From the NCBI RefSeq assembly GCF_001598695.1, contig NZ_BCZK01000004.1, positions 62,001 through 126,000 of the forward strand: a stretch of DNA of 64,000 nucleotides, written 5' to 3'. Under the pieces are notes generated by a model, which saw only the letters and a program-made list of their open reading frames with translations, ran no database searches and was not told the origin of the DNA. The DNA comes from Klebsiella oxytoca NBRC 105695. GTDB taxonomy: Bacteria; Pseudomonadota; Gammaproteobacteria; Enterobacterales; Enterobacteriaceae. Position numbers and translations under genes: made by a program. This document shows, piece by piece, positions 49,491 to 59,795 of this stretch (its first letter is position 1; each line of letters opens with the position of its first letter).

Positions 49491-50894
49491 ATGGCTACAG
49501 TCGATAATCTGGACACGAATGTGCAGATGGTTGATGCGGGCGAAACGCTCTCCACCCGCGAAAAAATAGGCTATGGGCTGGGAGATGCCGGTGGACACTG
49601 CATCTCTGACTTAATCAGCGGCTTCCTGCTTTTTTTCTACACCGATGTGTTCGGCCTCAGCCCGGCCATCGTCGGGGCAATGTTCTTTACCCTGAGAATT
49701 TTTGATGCGGTATCAGACCCGGTTATGGGCGTTATTGCTGACAGAACCCGCAGCCGCTGGGGCCGCTTTCGCCCGTGGCAGCTCTGGACTGCCGTGCCGC
49801 TTGCGGTTATCGGCATCCTGACGTTTACCGTGCCAGACATGAGCCCAAACATGAAAATTGCCTGGGCGTTCGGGACCTATTTTTTGCTCTCTATTGGCTA
49901 TACCGCCAATAACGTCCCCTACTGCGCCCTGATAAACGCCATGACCAACCGTCACGATCAGGTAATGTCCTGCCAGTCCTGGCGCTTTGTCTTAAGCGGT
50001 ATCGCCGGCTTCCTGGTCTCCGTCGGGCTGCCATGGATGGTCGAGCTTTTTGGCCAGGGCAATCTGGCTAAAGGCTACCAGTACGGCGTGGCCGTGCTGT
50101 GCGCCGTTGGTATGATCATGTTTTTACTTTGCTTTTTCTGGGTCAAAGAGCGGGTTCCGCTGTCGCTGGCCGGAAAATTCACCCTGCGCCAGCATCTGCA
50201 AGGGCTGCGTAAGAACGACCAATTACTGCTGATGCTGGTAATGTCCTTCCTGCTGGTGAATATTCTGTGCATTCGCGGCGGCGGCTACATGTACTTTATC
50301 TCCTACGCGCTGCAGGGCAGCGCCGGCTTTATGTCGCTGTTTTTTGCCATCGTCACCGTGGCTGCGATTATTGGCGCGGTGATCGTCAACCCGCTTTCAC
50401 GCCGCGTCGACATGGTTACGCTGTACTTCCGCACTAACCTGGTGCTGGTTATTTTCGGCGTGGCGATGTGGTTCCTGCCCACCGGCCCGCAGCATCAGAC
50501 ACTATGGCTGGTCTGTATCCTGATCAACAACGTTGTGCTTGGTTTCACCCTGCCGCTGCACTTCTCGATTATGGCCTTCGCCGATGATTACGGTGAATGG
50601 AAGAATGGCGTGCGTTCCTCCGGTATGAACTTCGCCTTTAACCTCTTTTTTATCAAGCTCTCCTGGGCCTCATCCGGCGGCATTATCAGCCTGTTGCTGA
50701 TTCTGGTCGCGTACCGTCCAGGCCTGGAAAATCAAACTGCCGCGTCTATTCAGGGCATCACCCTGCTGCAAACCGTAATACCGGCAATTTTCCATCTGGT
50801 GCTGGCCCTGTGTCTGCTGAAGTGCCGGCTGGACGGCCCAATGATGAAACGTATCTCCACCGATCTTAACCAAAGACATAGCCAAATTTCCTGA
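49491..50894 (+). CDS. GPH-family sugar:cation symporter (MFS)
   Basis: The 467-residue 12-helix membrane transporter begins [35 protein letters not shown], the hallmark of the glycoside-pentoside-hexuronide family (YicJ/MelB-like). The [21 protein letters not shown] loop carries the conserved charged residues. The ATG at 49491 has AAGGAT upstream; an earlier TTG adds two residues. It is followed 7 bases later by the GH127 gene, so it probably imports the glycoside that enzyme cleaves. Confidence 0.92.
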   Translation: MATVDNLDTNVQMVDAGETLSTREKIGYGLGDAGGHCISDLISGFLLFFYTDVFGLSPAIVGAMFFTLRIFDAVSDPVMGVIADRTRSRWGRFRPWQLWTAVPLAVIGILTFTVPDMSPNMKIAWAFGTYFLLSIGYTANNVPYCALINAMTNRHDQVMSCQSWRFVLSGIAGFLVSVGLPWMVELFGQGNLAKGYQYGVAVLCAVGMIMFLLCFFWVKERVPLSLAGKFTLRQHLQGLRKNDQLLLMLVMSFLLVNILCIRGGGYMYFISYALQGSAGFMSLFFAIVTVAAIIGAVIVNPLSRRVDMVTLYFRTNLVLVIFGVAMWFLPTGPQHQTLWLVCILINNVVLGFTLPLHFSIMAFADDYGEWKNGVRSSGMNFAFNLFFIKLSWASSGGIISLLLILVAYRPGLENQTAASIQGITLLQTVIPAIFHLVLALCLLKCRLDGPMMKRISTDLNQRHSQIS

Positions 50895-50901
50895 GGTAAA
50901 C

Positions 50902-52869
50902 ATGATGCAGTCCGATGTAATTGAAGCCGACCTGAACCGCATTACCGTTATCGATCCTTTCCTGGGAGAGTATCAGCGTTTGATTCGTGATGTCGTCATT
51001 CCTTATCAGTGGCAAGCGCTGAACGACAATATTCCCGATGCGGAGCCCAGCCACGCGCTGGCCAACTATCGCATTGCCGCGGGACAAGAGGATGGCCAAT
51101 TTTACGGAATGGTTTTTCAGGATAGCGACGTCACCAAATGGCTTGAGGCGGTCGCCTGGTCGTTAAGCCAAAAACCTGACGCGACGCTCGAACAAACCGC
51201 TGACGAAGCGATCGAACTGCTGGCGCAAGCGCAGTGTGAAGACGGCTATCTCAATACCTGGTATACCGTAAAAGAACCGGGTCAGCGCTGGACTAACCTG
51301 GCAGAGTGTCATGAACTGTACTGTGCCGGGCATCTTTTTGAAGCAGCTGTCGCTTTTTATCGCGCCACCGGTAAACGTCGTCTGTTGGAAATCTCCTGCC
51401 GCTTTGCCGACCACATTGATACCGTCTTCGGGCCTAACCCCGGACAGCTTCGCGGCTATCCGGGACATCCGGAAATCGAACTGGCGCTGATGCGCCTGTA
51501 TGAAGTCACCCGGGAACCTCGCTATCAGGCGTTGGCCTGCTTCTTCGTCGAAGAACGTGGGAAGCAGCCCTACTATTACGATATCGAGTTCGAAAAACGC
51601 GGCGGTACCCGGCACTGGATCGGTTGGGGCGACGCCTGGCCAGGAATGATCAAAGACAAAACTTACACCCATGCGCACAAACCGCTCGCTGAACAGAACG
51701 AAGCGGTCGGCCACGCCGTACGTTCGGTCTATCTGATGACCGGCCTGGCGCATATCGCCCGTATGACAAATGACGAAGAGAAACGTCAGACCTGCCTGCG
51801 GATCTGGAACAACATGGTGCAGCGTCGGATGTATATCACCGGAGGAATCGGCTCTCAGGGGATCGGCGAAGCTTTTACCAGCGACTACGATCTGCCCAAC
51901 GATACCGCCTACGGCGAAAGCTGCGCTTCAATTGGCCTGATGATGTTCGCCCGTCGGATGCTGGAAATGGAAGGCGATGCGCACTATGCCGACGTGATGG
52001 AACGCGCTTTTTACAACACGGTACTCGGCGGGATGGCGCTGGACGGTAAACACTTCTTTTATGTTAACCCGCTGGAAACCTATCCGAAAAGCATTCCGCA
52101 TAACCATATTTACGACCATATAAAACCGGTTCGCCAGCGCTGGTTTGGCTGCGCCTGCTGCCCGCCAAATATCGCCCGCACGTTGGTGGCTATCGGGCAC
52201 TACCTGTTCACGCCGCGCCGGGATGCGCTGTTTATCAATTTCTACGCCGGAAGCGAAGCGCAGTTCACCATTAATGACCAGCCGCTGGCGCTAAAAATCA
52301 GCGGTAACTATCCATGGGATGAGGAGGTCAACATCACTTTCAGCCACCCGCAGGCCGTTCAGCATACGCTGGCGCTGCGCCTGCCGGAATGGTGTGAAGC
52401 GCCGCAGGTGCTCATCAACGGCGAAGCCGCGCAGGGCGAACAACTGAAAGGCTATCTGCATATTACGCGCCAATGGCAGCAGGGGGATATCATTACGCTG
52501 CGCCTGCCGATGACCCTCCGCCGGGTCTACGCCAACCCACTGGTTCGCCATAACGCCGGTAAAGTCGCCATTCAGCGCGGACCGCTGGTTTACTGCCTGG
52601 AAGAGGTTGATAACGGCGCCGAACTGCACAACCTGTCGCTACCCAAAGCGAGTCAGATACGCGAGATTCCAGGGACCGGGGTGCTAGAAGGAAAAATCGT
52701 GCTGCAGGCGGAGGGGCTTCGGGTACTGACCGCCCAGGAGGATAAACCGCTCTACAGCTTCGACCATCGCCAGACGGCGGTAGAGAAACAGACCTTAACC
52801 TTTATTCCATGGTTTAGCTGGGCCAATCGTGGCGAAGGCGAAATGCGAATTTGGATCAACGAGGGCTGA
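50902..52869 (+). CDS. GH127 beta-L-arabinofuranosidase
   Basis: The 655-residue enzyme belongs to glycoside hydrolase family 127, whose type member is HypBA1 of Bifidobacterium longum. Features are a (alpha/alpha)6 barrel and beta-sandwich layout, Glu339 and Cys341 in AYGESCASIG, and the cysteines 417, 419 and 420 in GCACCPPN. These correspond to the zinc-thiolate site with a cysteine nucleophile. There is no signal peptide, so hydrolysis happens in the cytoplasm after import by the adjacent transporter. Activity on beta-L-arabinofuranosides is the family's known role; the exact natural substrate is not shown by sequence. Confidence 0.92.
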   Translation: MMQSDVIEADLNRITVIDPFLGEYQRLIRDVVIPYQWQALNDNIPDAEPSHALANYRIAAGQEDGQFYGMVFQDSDVTKWLEAVAWSLSQKPDATLEQTADEAIELLAQAQCEDGYLNTWYTVKEPGQRWTNLAECHELYCAGHLFEAAVAFYRATGKRRLLEISCRFADHIDTVFGPNPGQLRGYPGHPEIELALMRLYEVTREPRYQALACFFVEERGKQPYYYDIEFEKRGGTRHWIGWGDAWPGMIKDKTYTHAHKPLAEQNEAVGHAVRSVYLMTGLAHIARMTNDEEKRQTCLRIWNNMVQRRMYITGGIGSQGIGEAFTSDYDLPNDTAYGESCASIGLMMFARRMLEMEGDAHYADVMERAFYNTVLGGMALDGKHFFYVNPLETYPKSIPHNHIYDHIKPVRQRWFGCACCPPNIARTLVAIGHYLFTPRRDALFINFYAGSEAQFTINDQPLALKISGNYPWDEEVNITFSHPQAVQHTLALRLPEWCEAPQVLINGEAAQGEQLKGYLHITRQWQQGDIITLRLPMTLRRVYANPLVRHNAGKVAIQRGPLVYCLEEVDNGAELHNLSLPKASQIREIPGTGVLEGKIVLQAEGLRVLTAQEDKPLYSFDHRQTAVEKQTLTFIPWFSWANRGEGEMRIWINEG

Positions 52870-52878
52870 CCTCTAAAA

Positions 52879-52911
52879 ACAAAAAGCCCGCAGTCTCCGG
52901 ACCGCGGGCTT
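52879..52911 (-). terminator. Terminator between GH127 gene and purF
   Basis: AGCCCGC and GCGGGCT pair around a 12-base loop. A T-rich tract follows on the minus strand, 17 bases past the purF stop. It probably serves purF; it sits close after the GH127 stop and may act on that side too. Confidence 0.85.
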
Positions 52912-52927
52912 CCAGTGAATCAAGGCA

Positions 52928-54445
52928 TTACCCTTCGTTGTGCATCTCCAGGTTTTCCACTTCGTTCTGCAGCTGAACCGCTTTTGCGTCGTCGTTGCGC
53001 AGAGAGTCAAGGAAATCCAGATAGGTCTGATCAACATCTTTAGTGACGTAGATACCGTTGAAGACCGAACATTCAAACTGCTGGATATCCGGATTCTCAG
53101 CGCGCACCGCGTCAATCAGATCGTCCAGATCCTGGAAAATCAGGCCATCCGCACCGATGATCTGGCGAATCTCATCCACTTCACGCCCGTGAGCAATCAG
53201 CTCATTGGCGGTCGGCATATCGATGCCATACACGTTCGGGAAACGAATTTCCGGCGCAGCGGAAGCCAGGTAGACTTTCTTCGCCCCGGCTTCGCGCGCC
53301 ATCTCAATAATCTGCTCAGAGGTGGTGCCGCGCACGATGGAATCATCCACCAACAGCACGTTCTTATCGCGGAACTCGGCGCGGTTGGCGTTAAGCTTAC
53401 GCCGCACCGATTTCCGGCGCAGCTGCTGGCCCGGCATGATGAAGGTTCGGCCTACGTAGCGGTTTTTAACAAACCCCTGGCGGTACGGCTTGTCGAGGAT
53501 GCGGGCGATTTCCAGTGCGATATCGCAGGAGGTTTCCGGAATGGGAATGACCACATCGATATCCAGATCTTCCCACTCGCGGGCAATTTTCTCGCCCAGC
53601 TTCGTGCCCATATTGACGCGGGCGCTGTAAACGGAAATTTTGTCGATGAAGGAGTCCGGACGCGCAAAGTACACGTACTCGAACAGGCACGGGTTGCTGA
53701 CCGGGTTTTCCGCGCACTGGCGAGTAAACAGCTGGCCTTTTTCGGTGATATACACCGCTTCGCCAGGCGCCACGTCGCGCAGGAACTCAAAGCCCAGCGT
53801 ATCGAGCGCCACGCTTTCCGAAGCGACCATATACTCGGTACGGCCATCGCCAATATCGCGCTTGCCCAGCACCAGCGGACGGATGCCGTTCGGGTCGCGG
53901 AAGGCCACCATGCCGTGACCGATAATCATCGCCACGCAGGCGTAAGCGCCGCGAATCTGGCGGTTGGTGGCGGCAATCGCCGCAAAAATATTGTCGGCTT
54001 CCAGCGGGTAGTGGCGGAAGTTGTCCAGCTCGCTGGCAAAGATATTGAGCAGGATTTCGGAATCGGAGGTGGTGTTGATGTGGCGGCGTTTTTCTTCAAA
54101 CAGCTTTTTACGCAGCTCGTGAGCGTTGGTCAGGTTACCGTTGTGCGCCAACGTAATACCATACGGTGAGTTGACGTAGAAAGGCTGAGCCTCAGAGGCG
54201 CTGGAGCTGCCAGCCGTCGGGTAACGAACGTGACCAATCCCCATATTGCCCTGCATACGCTGCATATGGCGAGCTTCAAAAACATCGCTCACCAGTCCGT
54301 TCGCCTTACGCAAACGGAAACAGTTGTTCGCATCAATGGTGATGATGCCTGCGGCATCCTGGCCACGATGCTGAAGCACCGTTAACGCGTCATAAATCGA
54401 CTGGTTTACCGGCATGACACCGGCGATACCGACAATACCGCACAT
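52928..54445 (-). CDS. purF: Amidophosphoribosyltransferase
   Basis: PurF makes 5-phosphoribosylamine from PRPP and glutamine, the first committed step of purine synthesis. The 505-residue enzyme starts MCGIVGIAG, with the nucleophilic Cys exposed after Met removal. It has an Ntn glutaminase domain and a C-terminal phosphoribosyltransferase domain with the PRPP loop [16 protein letters not shown]. The ATG at 54445 is the true start; a longer frame would precede the cysteine and block processing. It is cotranscribed with cvpA, whose stop is about 30 bases upstream. Confidence 0.98.
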   Translation of the reverse strand: MCGIVGIAGVMPVNQSIYDALTVLQHRGQDAAGIITIDANNCFRLRKANGLVSDVFEARHMQRMQGNMGIGHVRYPTAGSSSASEAQPFYVNSPYGITLAHNGNLTNAHELRKKLFEEKRRHINTTSDSEILLNIFASELDNFRHYPLEADNIFAAIAATNRQIRGAYACVAMIIGHGMVAFRDPNGIRPLVLGKRDIGDGRTEYMVASESVALDTLGFEFLRDVAPGEAVYITEKGQLFTRQCAENPVSNPCLFEYVYFARPDSFIDKISVYSARVNMGTKLGEKIAREWEDLDIDVVIPIPETSCDIALEIARILDKPYRQGFVKNRYVGRTFIMPGQQLRRKSVRRKLNANRAEFRDKNVLLVDDSIVRGTTSEQIIEMAREAGAKKVYLASAAPEIRFPNVYGIDMPTANELIAHGREVDEIRQIIGADGLIFQDLDDLIDAVRAENPDIQQFECSVFNGIYVTKDVDQTYLDFLDSLRNDDAKAVQLQNEVENLEMHNEG

Positions 54446-54478
54446 ACGTCTTTTCCTCGTTAAGCTACATCCCAACGC

Positions 54479-54967
54479 TTATGCTTTGGGCAAGAAACTT
54501 GACGAGCTCTGCAGATAGTCAAAGAACCATCTGATAACGAAACTGAACTGCGGGATAAGCTCAGACTTTTGCCAGTCTTCGCTTTTCGCCATACCGGTAA
54601 AGCTATCGAGAAAGAACAGAATCGCTGAGACGATTAGCACACCGCGCAGGGCGCCAAAGCAGATCCCTAAGACCCTGTCGGTACCCGACAGGCCGGTTTT
54701 CTCCACCAGCTGACCTATCACAAAGTTTACGATAGCGCCGACGATAAGCGTTGCGATAAACAGTATCGCGATAGCAATCCCATTTCGGACCAGTTCGTCT
54801 TCAAAGCCCGTGAACCAGACAGCCAGGTAAGTGTAGTAATGACTGGCAACAAAGAAAGCACATCCCCAGGTTACCAGCGATAAAGCTTCACGAACAAAGC
54901 CGCGGATCAGGCTAACCAGTGAGGAAAAACCAATCACCGCAATTATGGCGTAATCAATCCAGACCAT
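54479..54967 (-). CDS. cvpA: Colicin V production protein CvpA
   Basis: CvpA is a 162-residue inner-membrane protein with four hydrophobic helices (MVWIDYAIIAVIGFSSLVSLIRGFVREALSLVTWGCAFFVASHYY at the N-terminus). It is required for colicin V export in E. coli and supports envelope integrity; its molecular role is unclear. It is the first gene of the purine-regulated cvpA-purF operon. Confidence 0.95.
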   Translation of the reverse strand: MVWIDYAIIAVIGFSSLVSLIRGFVREALSLVTWGCAFFVASHYYTYLAVWFTGFEDELVRNGIAIAILFIATLIVGAIVNFVIGQLVEKTGLSGTDRVLGICFGALRGVLIVSAILFFLDSFTGMAKSEDWQKSELIPQFSFVIRWFFDYLQSSSSFLPKA

Positions 54968-55023
54968 ATACGTCCCACGATTTTACGCCCTGTCGTCCGG
55001 TTCGGGGCGCATTCTAACAGAAA

Positions 55024-55039
55024 AAGAAAACGTTTGCGT
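55024..55039. promoter_or_regulatory. PurR operator upstream of cvpA-purF
   Basis: On the minus strand ACGCAAACGTTTTCTT matches the PurR box ACGCAAACGTTTNCGT except near its right end. It lies about 60 bases upstream of the cvpA start, where the E. coli operon also has a PurR site. Confidence 0.8.
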
Positions 55040-55063
55040 AGGGATTTCCGTGCCCTACATAAA

Positions 55064-55096
55064 TAAAAATGGCGCTGAAAAAACATTCAACGCCAT
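55064..55096 (-). terminator. Terminator after dedD
   Basis: On the minus strand ATGGCGTTGAA pairs with TTCAGCGCCAT (one G-U pair), followed by TTTTTATTT. It separates the accD/folC/dedD transcript from cvpA. Confidence 0.82.
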
Positions 55097-55166
55097 ACTG
55101 CCTTTCGCCTCTTCAGGGCACGTCAGACAGGGGTTTCAGCTCGCTACTCTTTTAAAAAAGAGAGAG

Positions 55167-55856
55167 TTAGTTCGGGCTGTAGCCCATGACCACGCCGCTG
55201 AGTCCTGAAAGCTGCTTCAGTTCTCCAAGCTGGCCTTTAAGCTTATCCTTTGAGGTATCCGGCCCGACAAGAATACGGGTAATTTTACCCTGCACCGGTG
55301 TCGAAGGCGATGTGTAAACCTTAAAACCGGAAGCGCGCAGCTTGCCCACAATTTCGTTGACCTTATCGGCGTTCTTTAGCGCGCCCAGTTGCACTACGTA
55401 TGCTTTACCGGTCGGCGCCGGGATTTCAGCCTGCTGCTGTGGCTTAGGCGGCGGCGTCTGCGCCGCAACCTGCTGCTGCTGTGGTTTCTCTACCGGCTTC
55501 GGCTGAGGTTTCGGTTTCGGCTGCGCCTGCGGTTTTGGCGCGACAACCGGCTCCTGAACCACATCAAAACTGTTGTTGTTCACCGGTATGCGCGACGGAT
55601 CCAACGATGGCGCCGCGGCGTCACCGGCTCTCACCTCTTCCGCCGCCCCTTCCGGAGGCTGCGAAGGCAGCGCCTGAGTCGCCGCTGGCAGCATATCCGG
55701 CTCATCGCGGTCCCCTGGTTTGGGCACCAGCGGAATGGCGGCAAACTCATCCTGATAATGTTTTTTCTGACCATCCAGTAGCCCTGGCAGGATAATCACC
55801 CCCAGCGCTACCAGCACAATCGTCCCGACTAAACGGTTCTGAAACTTACTTGCCAC
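55167..55856 (-). CDS. dedD: Cell-division protein DedD (SPOR domain)
   Basis: DedD is a 229-residue inner-membrane septal-ring protein. It has one N-terminal helix (RLVGTIVLVALGVIILPGLL), a proline/glutamine/lysine-rich periplasmic linker around residues 105-145, and a C-terminal SPOR domain (GKAYVVQLGALKNADKVNEIVGKLRASGFKVY) that binds denuded septal peptidoglycan. Its start overlaps the folC stop by 11 bases. It is slightly longer than E. coli DedD in the linker. Confidence 0.95.
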   Translation of the reverse strand: MASKFQNRLVGTIVLVALGVIILPGLLDGQKKHYQDEFAAIPLVPKPGDRDEPDMLPAATQALPSQPPEGAAEEVRAGDAAAPSLDPSRIPVNNNSFDVVQEPVVAPKPQAQPKPKPQPKPVEKPQQQQVAAQTPPPKPQQQAEIPAPTGKAYVVQLGALKNADKVNEIVGKLRASGFKVYTSPSTPVQGKITRILVGPDTSKDKLKGQLGELKQLSGLSGVVMGYSPN

Positions 55857-57114
55857 CGGTTCTCCCCGCGTCTATTTCTTCCATTACATGCGCCACCGTG
55901 TGGAATGAACCACAGACCAGCACCGTATCTTCAGGTCTGGCATCCGCCATTGCCGCATGCCACGCTTGCGCAACGCTGGTATAGACTTTACCTGCGCGTA
56001 AATGTTCCAGCAGCTGCTCCGCCGTGGCTCCGCGCGGCCCTTCCAGCGGCGCGCAGTACCAGTCGTCAACTTCCGCCTGCAAATTCGCCAGCGTACCTGC
56101 GATATCCTTATCATGCAGCATACCAACAACCGCCAGTACGCGCCCCGTTTTCGATAAGGTTTTGAGACGCCCGGCGAGATAGGCCGCCGCGTGCGGGTTA
56201 TGAGCAACGTCAAGGATCGTCCGCGGCGCTTCGCTGATTATCTGGAAACGCCCAGGCAGCATCGCGTTTTGAATGCCGTCGCGCATCGCCTGCTCCTTCA
56301 CCTTAAGCCCGCTGGCGCGCAGGGCCGCGAGCGCGGTTGCCGCATTCGGCAGCGGTACCTGCGGCAGCGGCAGATCGTTTAACGTCCCCTGCCGATCGCG
56401 GAAGGACCAGCTTTGTTCACTGGCGTCGTACTGCCAGTCAACGCCACGGCGCAGGAGCTGCGCCCCTTTTTCGCTCGCCACCTCTGCGATGGTCAACGGC
56501 ATATCGGGTTCGCCGACGATGGCCGGTTTGCCTGAGCGGAAAATCCCCGCCTTTTCACGACCGATACTTTCGCGATCGGGCCCCAGCCAGTCAGTATGAT
56601 CGAGGGCAATACTGGTGACCACCGCCACGTCAGCATCGACGATATTGGTAGCATCAAGGCGGCCGCCCAGGCCCACCTCAAGAATCACCACATCCAGTCG
56701 CGCCTGCTGAAACAACCACAGCGCAGAGAGAGTACCGAACTCGAAATAGCTCAGGGAAATATCGCCGCGCGCGGCTTCAATTTCGGCAAAAGAAGTCGTA
56801 TGCGCGAGTTCCGGCAGCTCTTCGCCCTGCACGCGCACCCGCTCGGTGTAGCGCACCAGATGCGGCGAACTGTATACGCCAACCTTGTAGCCCGCCGCCA
56901 TCAGCGCCGATTCCAGGGTACGGCAGGTGGTGCCTTTGCCGTTGGTCCCAGCGACCGTAAAGACAAACGGCGCAGGTTTTATTACCGCCATCCGCTGCGC
57001 GACCTCGCTGACGCGCGCCAGCCCAAGATCGATAGTTTTGCTGTGCAGATGTTCCAGATAAGAAAGCCACGTAGCCAGGGGCGACGTGGCCTGAGGAATA
57101 GGTTGTTTTTCCAT
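55846..57114 (-). CDS. folC: Folylpolyglutamate/dihydrofolate synthase
   Basis: FolC adds glutamate to dihydropteroate and polyglutamylates folates. The 422-residue Mur-ligase-family enzyme carries the P-loop VAGTNGKGTTCRTLESAL, the VVTSIALDHTDWLGPDRESIGREKAGI block and the C-terminal DVAHNPHAAAYLAGRL. The ATG at 57114 gives the E. coli length; a TTG 4 codons earlier is ignored. It lies between accD and dedD on the same strand, with an apparent terminator between accD and folC. Confidence 0.97.
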   Translation of the reverse strand: MEKQPIPQATSPLATWLSYLEHLHSKTIDLGLARVSEVAQRMAVIKPAPFVFTVAGTNGKGTTCRTLESALMAAGYKVGVYSSPHLVRYTERVRVQGEELPELAHTTSFAEIEAARGDISLSYFEFGTLSALWLFQQARLDVVILEVGLGGRLDATNIVDADVAVVTSIALDHTDWLGPDRESIGREKAGIFRSGKPAIVGEPDMPLTIAEVASEKGAQLLRRGVDWQYDASEQSWSFRDRQGTLNDLPLPQVPLPNAATALAALRASGLKVKEQAMRDGIQNAMLPGRFQIISEAPRTILDVAHNPHAAAYLAGRLKTLSKTGRVLAVVGMLHDKDIAGTLANLQAEVDDWYCAPLEGPRGATAEQLLEHLRAGKVYTSVAQAWHAAMADARPEDTVLVCGSFHTVAHVMEEIDAGRTGGK

Positions 57115-57147
57115 GATGTCCGGCAAGAGTTAGGATAACTACGCGTA

Positions 57148-57178
57148 TAAAAAAGGGCAGCGCCGTCAGGCCTGCCCT
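57148..57178 (-). terminator. Terminator after accD
   Basis: AGGGCAG and CTGCCCT form a 7-bp stem on an 11-base loop, followed on the minus strand by six T. It lies between accD and folC and probably attenuates read-through into folC. Confidence 0.85.
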
Positions 57179-57186
57179 CTGCATTA

Positions 57187-58101
57187 TCAGGCCTCTGGTT
57201 CCTGATCCGGCACCGGTGGCACCACCTCACCTTCGTGAGCGGGTTCCGGATTTGGCGCCGGAAGATTCATTAGCTTCGCCAGAATGCTGGCCAGCTTCAG
57301 ACGCATTTCCGGGCGGCGTACGATCATGTCGATCGCCCCTTTCTCAATCAGGAACTCACTGCGCTGGAATCCTGCCGGCAGCTTCTCGCGAACGGTCTGC
57401 TCGATAACGCGGGGACCGGCAAAGCCGATCAGCGCTTTCGGCTCGGCGATATTCAGATCGCCCAGCATCGCAAAGCTCGCCGAGACACCGCCCATGGTGG
57501 GGTCAGTCAGCACGGAGATATACGGCAATCCGCGCTCCTGCATTTTCGCCAGCGCAGCGGAGGTTTTCGCCATCTGCATCAGCGACATCAGCGCTTCCTG
57601 CATACGCGCGCCGCCGGATGCGGAGAAGCAAATCAGCGGGCAGTTGTCTTCCAGAGCCTGCTCAACCGCGCGGACAAAGCGCGCGCCGACCACAGAGCCC
57701 ATTGACCCGCCCATAAAGGAGAATTCGAAAGCTGCGGCAACAACCGGCATAGCATGCAGAGTGCCTTTCATGACCACCAGCGCGTCTTTTTCGCCAGTCT
57801 CTTTCTGGGCTGAGGCCAGACGGTCTTTATACTTTTTCGAATCGCGGAACTTCAGCACATCTTTCGGCTCGAGCTCGCTTCCCAGCTCCACGAGGGAACC
57901 TTCGTCCAGCAGGCTATGCAGGCGGTTGCGCGCCGACATACGCATGTGGTGATCGCACTTAGGGCAAACCTCCAGGTTGCGCTCCAGCTCTGCGCGGTAC
58001 AATACCTGACCGCAGCTGTCGCACTTGGTCCATACACCTTCAGGGATACTTGCCTTACGGGTGGGGGTTATATTGCTTTTAATTCGTTCAATCCAGCTCA
58101 T
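57187..58101 (-). CDS. accD: Acetyl-CoA carboxylase carboxyltransferase beta subunit
   Basis: AccD pairs with AccA to transfer carboxyl from biotin to acetyl-CoA, making malonyl-CoA. The N-terminal four-cysteine zinc finger is seen as TKCDSCGQ...EVCPKCDHH. The crotonase-like domain contains [14 protein letters not shown] and [21 protein letters not shown]. The 304-residue protein starts [11 protein letters not shown] at 58101; an in-frame upstream start is rejected on homology. It is a complete housekeeping gene. Confidence 0.98.
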   Translation of the reverse strand: MSWIERIKSNITPTRKASIPEGVWTKCDSCGQVLYRAELERNLEVCPKCDHHMRMSARNRLHSLLDEGSLVELGSELEPKDVLKFRDSKKYKDRLASAQKETGEKDALVVMKGTLHAMPVVAAAFEFSFMGGSMGSVVGARFVRAVEQALEDNCPLICFSASGGARMQEALMSLMQMAKTSAALAKMQERGLPYISVLTDPTMGGVSASFAMLGDLNIAEPKALIGFAGPRVIEQTVREKLPAGFQRSEFLIEKGAIDMIVRRPEMRLKLASILAKLMNLPAPNPEPAHEGEVVPPVPDQEPEA

Positions 58102-58253
58102 TGATAACCTTTCTACCTGAACCTGGTCGATGCCAGTTTTGTCGCAAGGGGCGCATAATGCCATTTTTGCCCCTCACAGACCATGAATGTTGCACATTAA
58201 ATCATAACATCCCGTAACATGGGATAAAAAAGTGGTCGAACCGCTCACACTTC

Positions 58254-58283
58254 ACTCTTCGGACGGCGGCATACCGTCCGAAG
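58254..58283 (-). terminator. Hairpin after dedA
   Basis: TCTTCGGACGG and CCGTCCGAAGA form a long stem just past the dedA stop. The T run is missing, so termination is uncertain. Confidence 0.5.
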
Positions 58284-58295
58284 ATCGTCGCCGCG

Positions 58296-58955
58296 TTATT
58301 TCGCCTGTTTCGCCGCCGCCCGCTTGTGGCGGATGACTTCAATGACGCCAGGCAGTACGGACAGAACAATAATCGCGACGATCAGCAGCTTAAGGTTTTC
58401 CTGTACGATCGGCAAATCGCCAAACAGATAACCCGCATAGGTAAATAACAGTACCCAAAGCAGCGCGCCAACGACGTTATACATCGCAAAATGACGATAG
58501 GACATATGCCCCATTCCCGCAACAAACGGCGCAAACGTTCTGACAATCGGCACGAAACGGGCCAGGATGATGGTTTTGCCGCCGTGGCGTTCGTAGAAGC
58601 TATGGGTCTTATCCAGATAGCTGCGGCGGAAAATTTTCGAATCGGGGTTGCTGAAAAGCTTTTCACCGAACAGCCGGCCAATCGTGTAGTTCAGCGCATC
58701 GCCAACAATCGCCGCAATGACCATCAGCAGCACCATTAAATGCACGTTGAGATCGTTAGTCGGCAGCGCGGAGAGCGCTCCTGCCACAAACAGCAGAGAA
58801 TCCCCCGGCAGAAACGGCGTGACCACCAGGCCGGTTTCGCAGAACAGAATCAAAAACAAAATCGCGTATACCCAAATACCGTACTCCGCGACCAGCTCAG
58901 CCAGATGCACATCAATGTGCAGGATAAAATCGATTAAAAAGTGAATCAGATCCAT
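58296..58955 (-). CDS. dedA: DedA-family membrane protein
   Basis: The 219-residue inner-membrane protein belongs to the DedA/VTT family, with the conserved [24 protein letters not shown] and [25 protein letters not shown] motifs. Family members help recycle undecaprenyl phosphate or keep membrane potential; the specific role of DedA itself is not settled. The position between truA and accD is conserved. Confidence 0.95.
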   Translation of the reverse strand: MDLIHFLIDFILHIDVHLAELVAEYGIWVYAILFLILFCETGLVVTPFLPGDSLLFVAGALSALPTNDLNVHLMVLLMVIAAIVGDALNYTIGRLFGEKLFSNPDSKIFRRSYLDKTHSFYERHGGKTIILARFVPIVRTFAPFVAGMGHMSYRHFAMYNVVGALLWVLLFTYAGYLFGDLPIVQENLKLLIVAIIVLSVLPGVIEVIRHKRAAAKQAK

Positions 58956-58982
58956 AATTTGCGTTAGCCCTTAATGACCAGG

Positions 58983-59795
58983 TTAGTCCGCCAAAAACAG
59001 CGGGCCCATCGGCATGACAGGGAGGTCGTAGCGCGCCGGGTAATCCACCGCCACCAGATACAATCCTTCCGCCTTTGCCGTTGCGGCGGCAAGCGTCCTG
59101 TCTTTTGCCGCCAGAAGTTCTGCAATCCAGCTCTCTGGCTGGTTACCGGCACCTACTTCCATCAGACTGCCGACAATATTCCTTACCATATGATGTACAA
59201 AGGCATTCGCTTTGATGTCCACCACCACATATGCACCATAACGAGTGACGTTAATGTGCATCACGTTCCGCCACGGCGTGCGCGACTGGCACTGCACCGC
59301 ACGAAACGAGGTGAAATCATTCTCTCCCAGCAGGCACTGAGCGGCGCGCTGCATCCGTTCTGCATCCAGCGGGTGATAATAATGGGTTACGCCGCGGCTC
59401 AATACCGCCGGCCGCAGACGATGATTATAGATAACATAACGATAGCGGCGCGCGGTGGCGCTGAAGCGGGCGTGAAAATCCTCAGGAACCCGCTTCACCC
59501 AGCGAACCGCGATATCGCCGGGTAAATTGGCATTGACGCCCAGGGTCCATGCGGCATCCTGACGCTGCGAGCGCGTTTCAAAATGCACGACCTGGCCGGT
59601 TCCGTGAACGCCGGCATCCGTACGACCCGCGCAAAAAACGTTAACAGGCTCGTTCGCTACCTGCGAGAGCGCCTTTTCCAGCTTCTCCTGTACGCTGCGG
59701 ACTTCGTTCTGCCGCTGCCAGCCGTAGTACTTGCTGCCATCGTATTCGATGCCCAGCGCGATTTTGTAGACCGGCGGCTGCTCCATCTCAGACAT
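58983..59795 (-). CDS. truA: tRNA pseudouridine(38-40) synthase
   Basis: TruA converts uridines 38-40 of the anticodon stem-loop of many tRNAs to pseudouridine. The 270-residue enzyme has its catalytic Asp60 in [15 protein letters not shown] and [17 protein letters not shown] at the N-terminus. Its start codon touches the usg stop, with a 1-base overlap. It is cotranscribed with usg. Confidence 0.97.
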   Translation of the reverse strand: MSEMEQPPVYKIALGIEYDGSKYYGWQRQNEVRSVQEKLEKALSQVANEPVNVFCAGRTDAGVHGTGQVVHFETRSQRQDAAWTLGVNANLPGDIAVRWVKRVPEDFHARFSATARRYRYVIYNHRLRPAVLSRGVTHYYHPLDAERMQRAAQCLLGENDFTSFRAVQCQSRTPWRNVMHINVTRYGAYVVVDIKANAFVHHMVRNIVGSLMEVGAGNQPESWIAELLAAKDRTLAAATAKAEGLYLVAVDYPARYDLPVMPMGPLFLAD

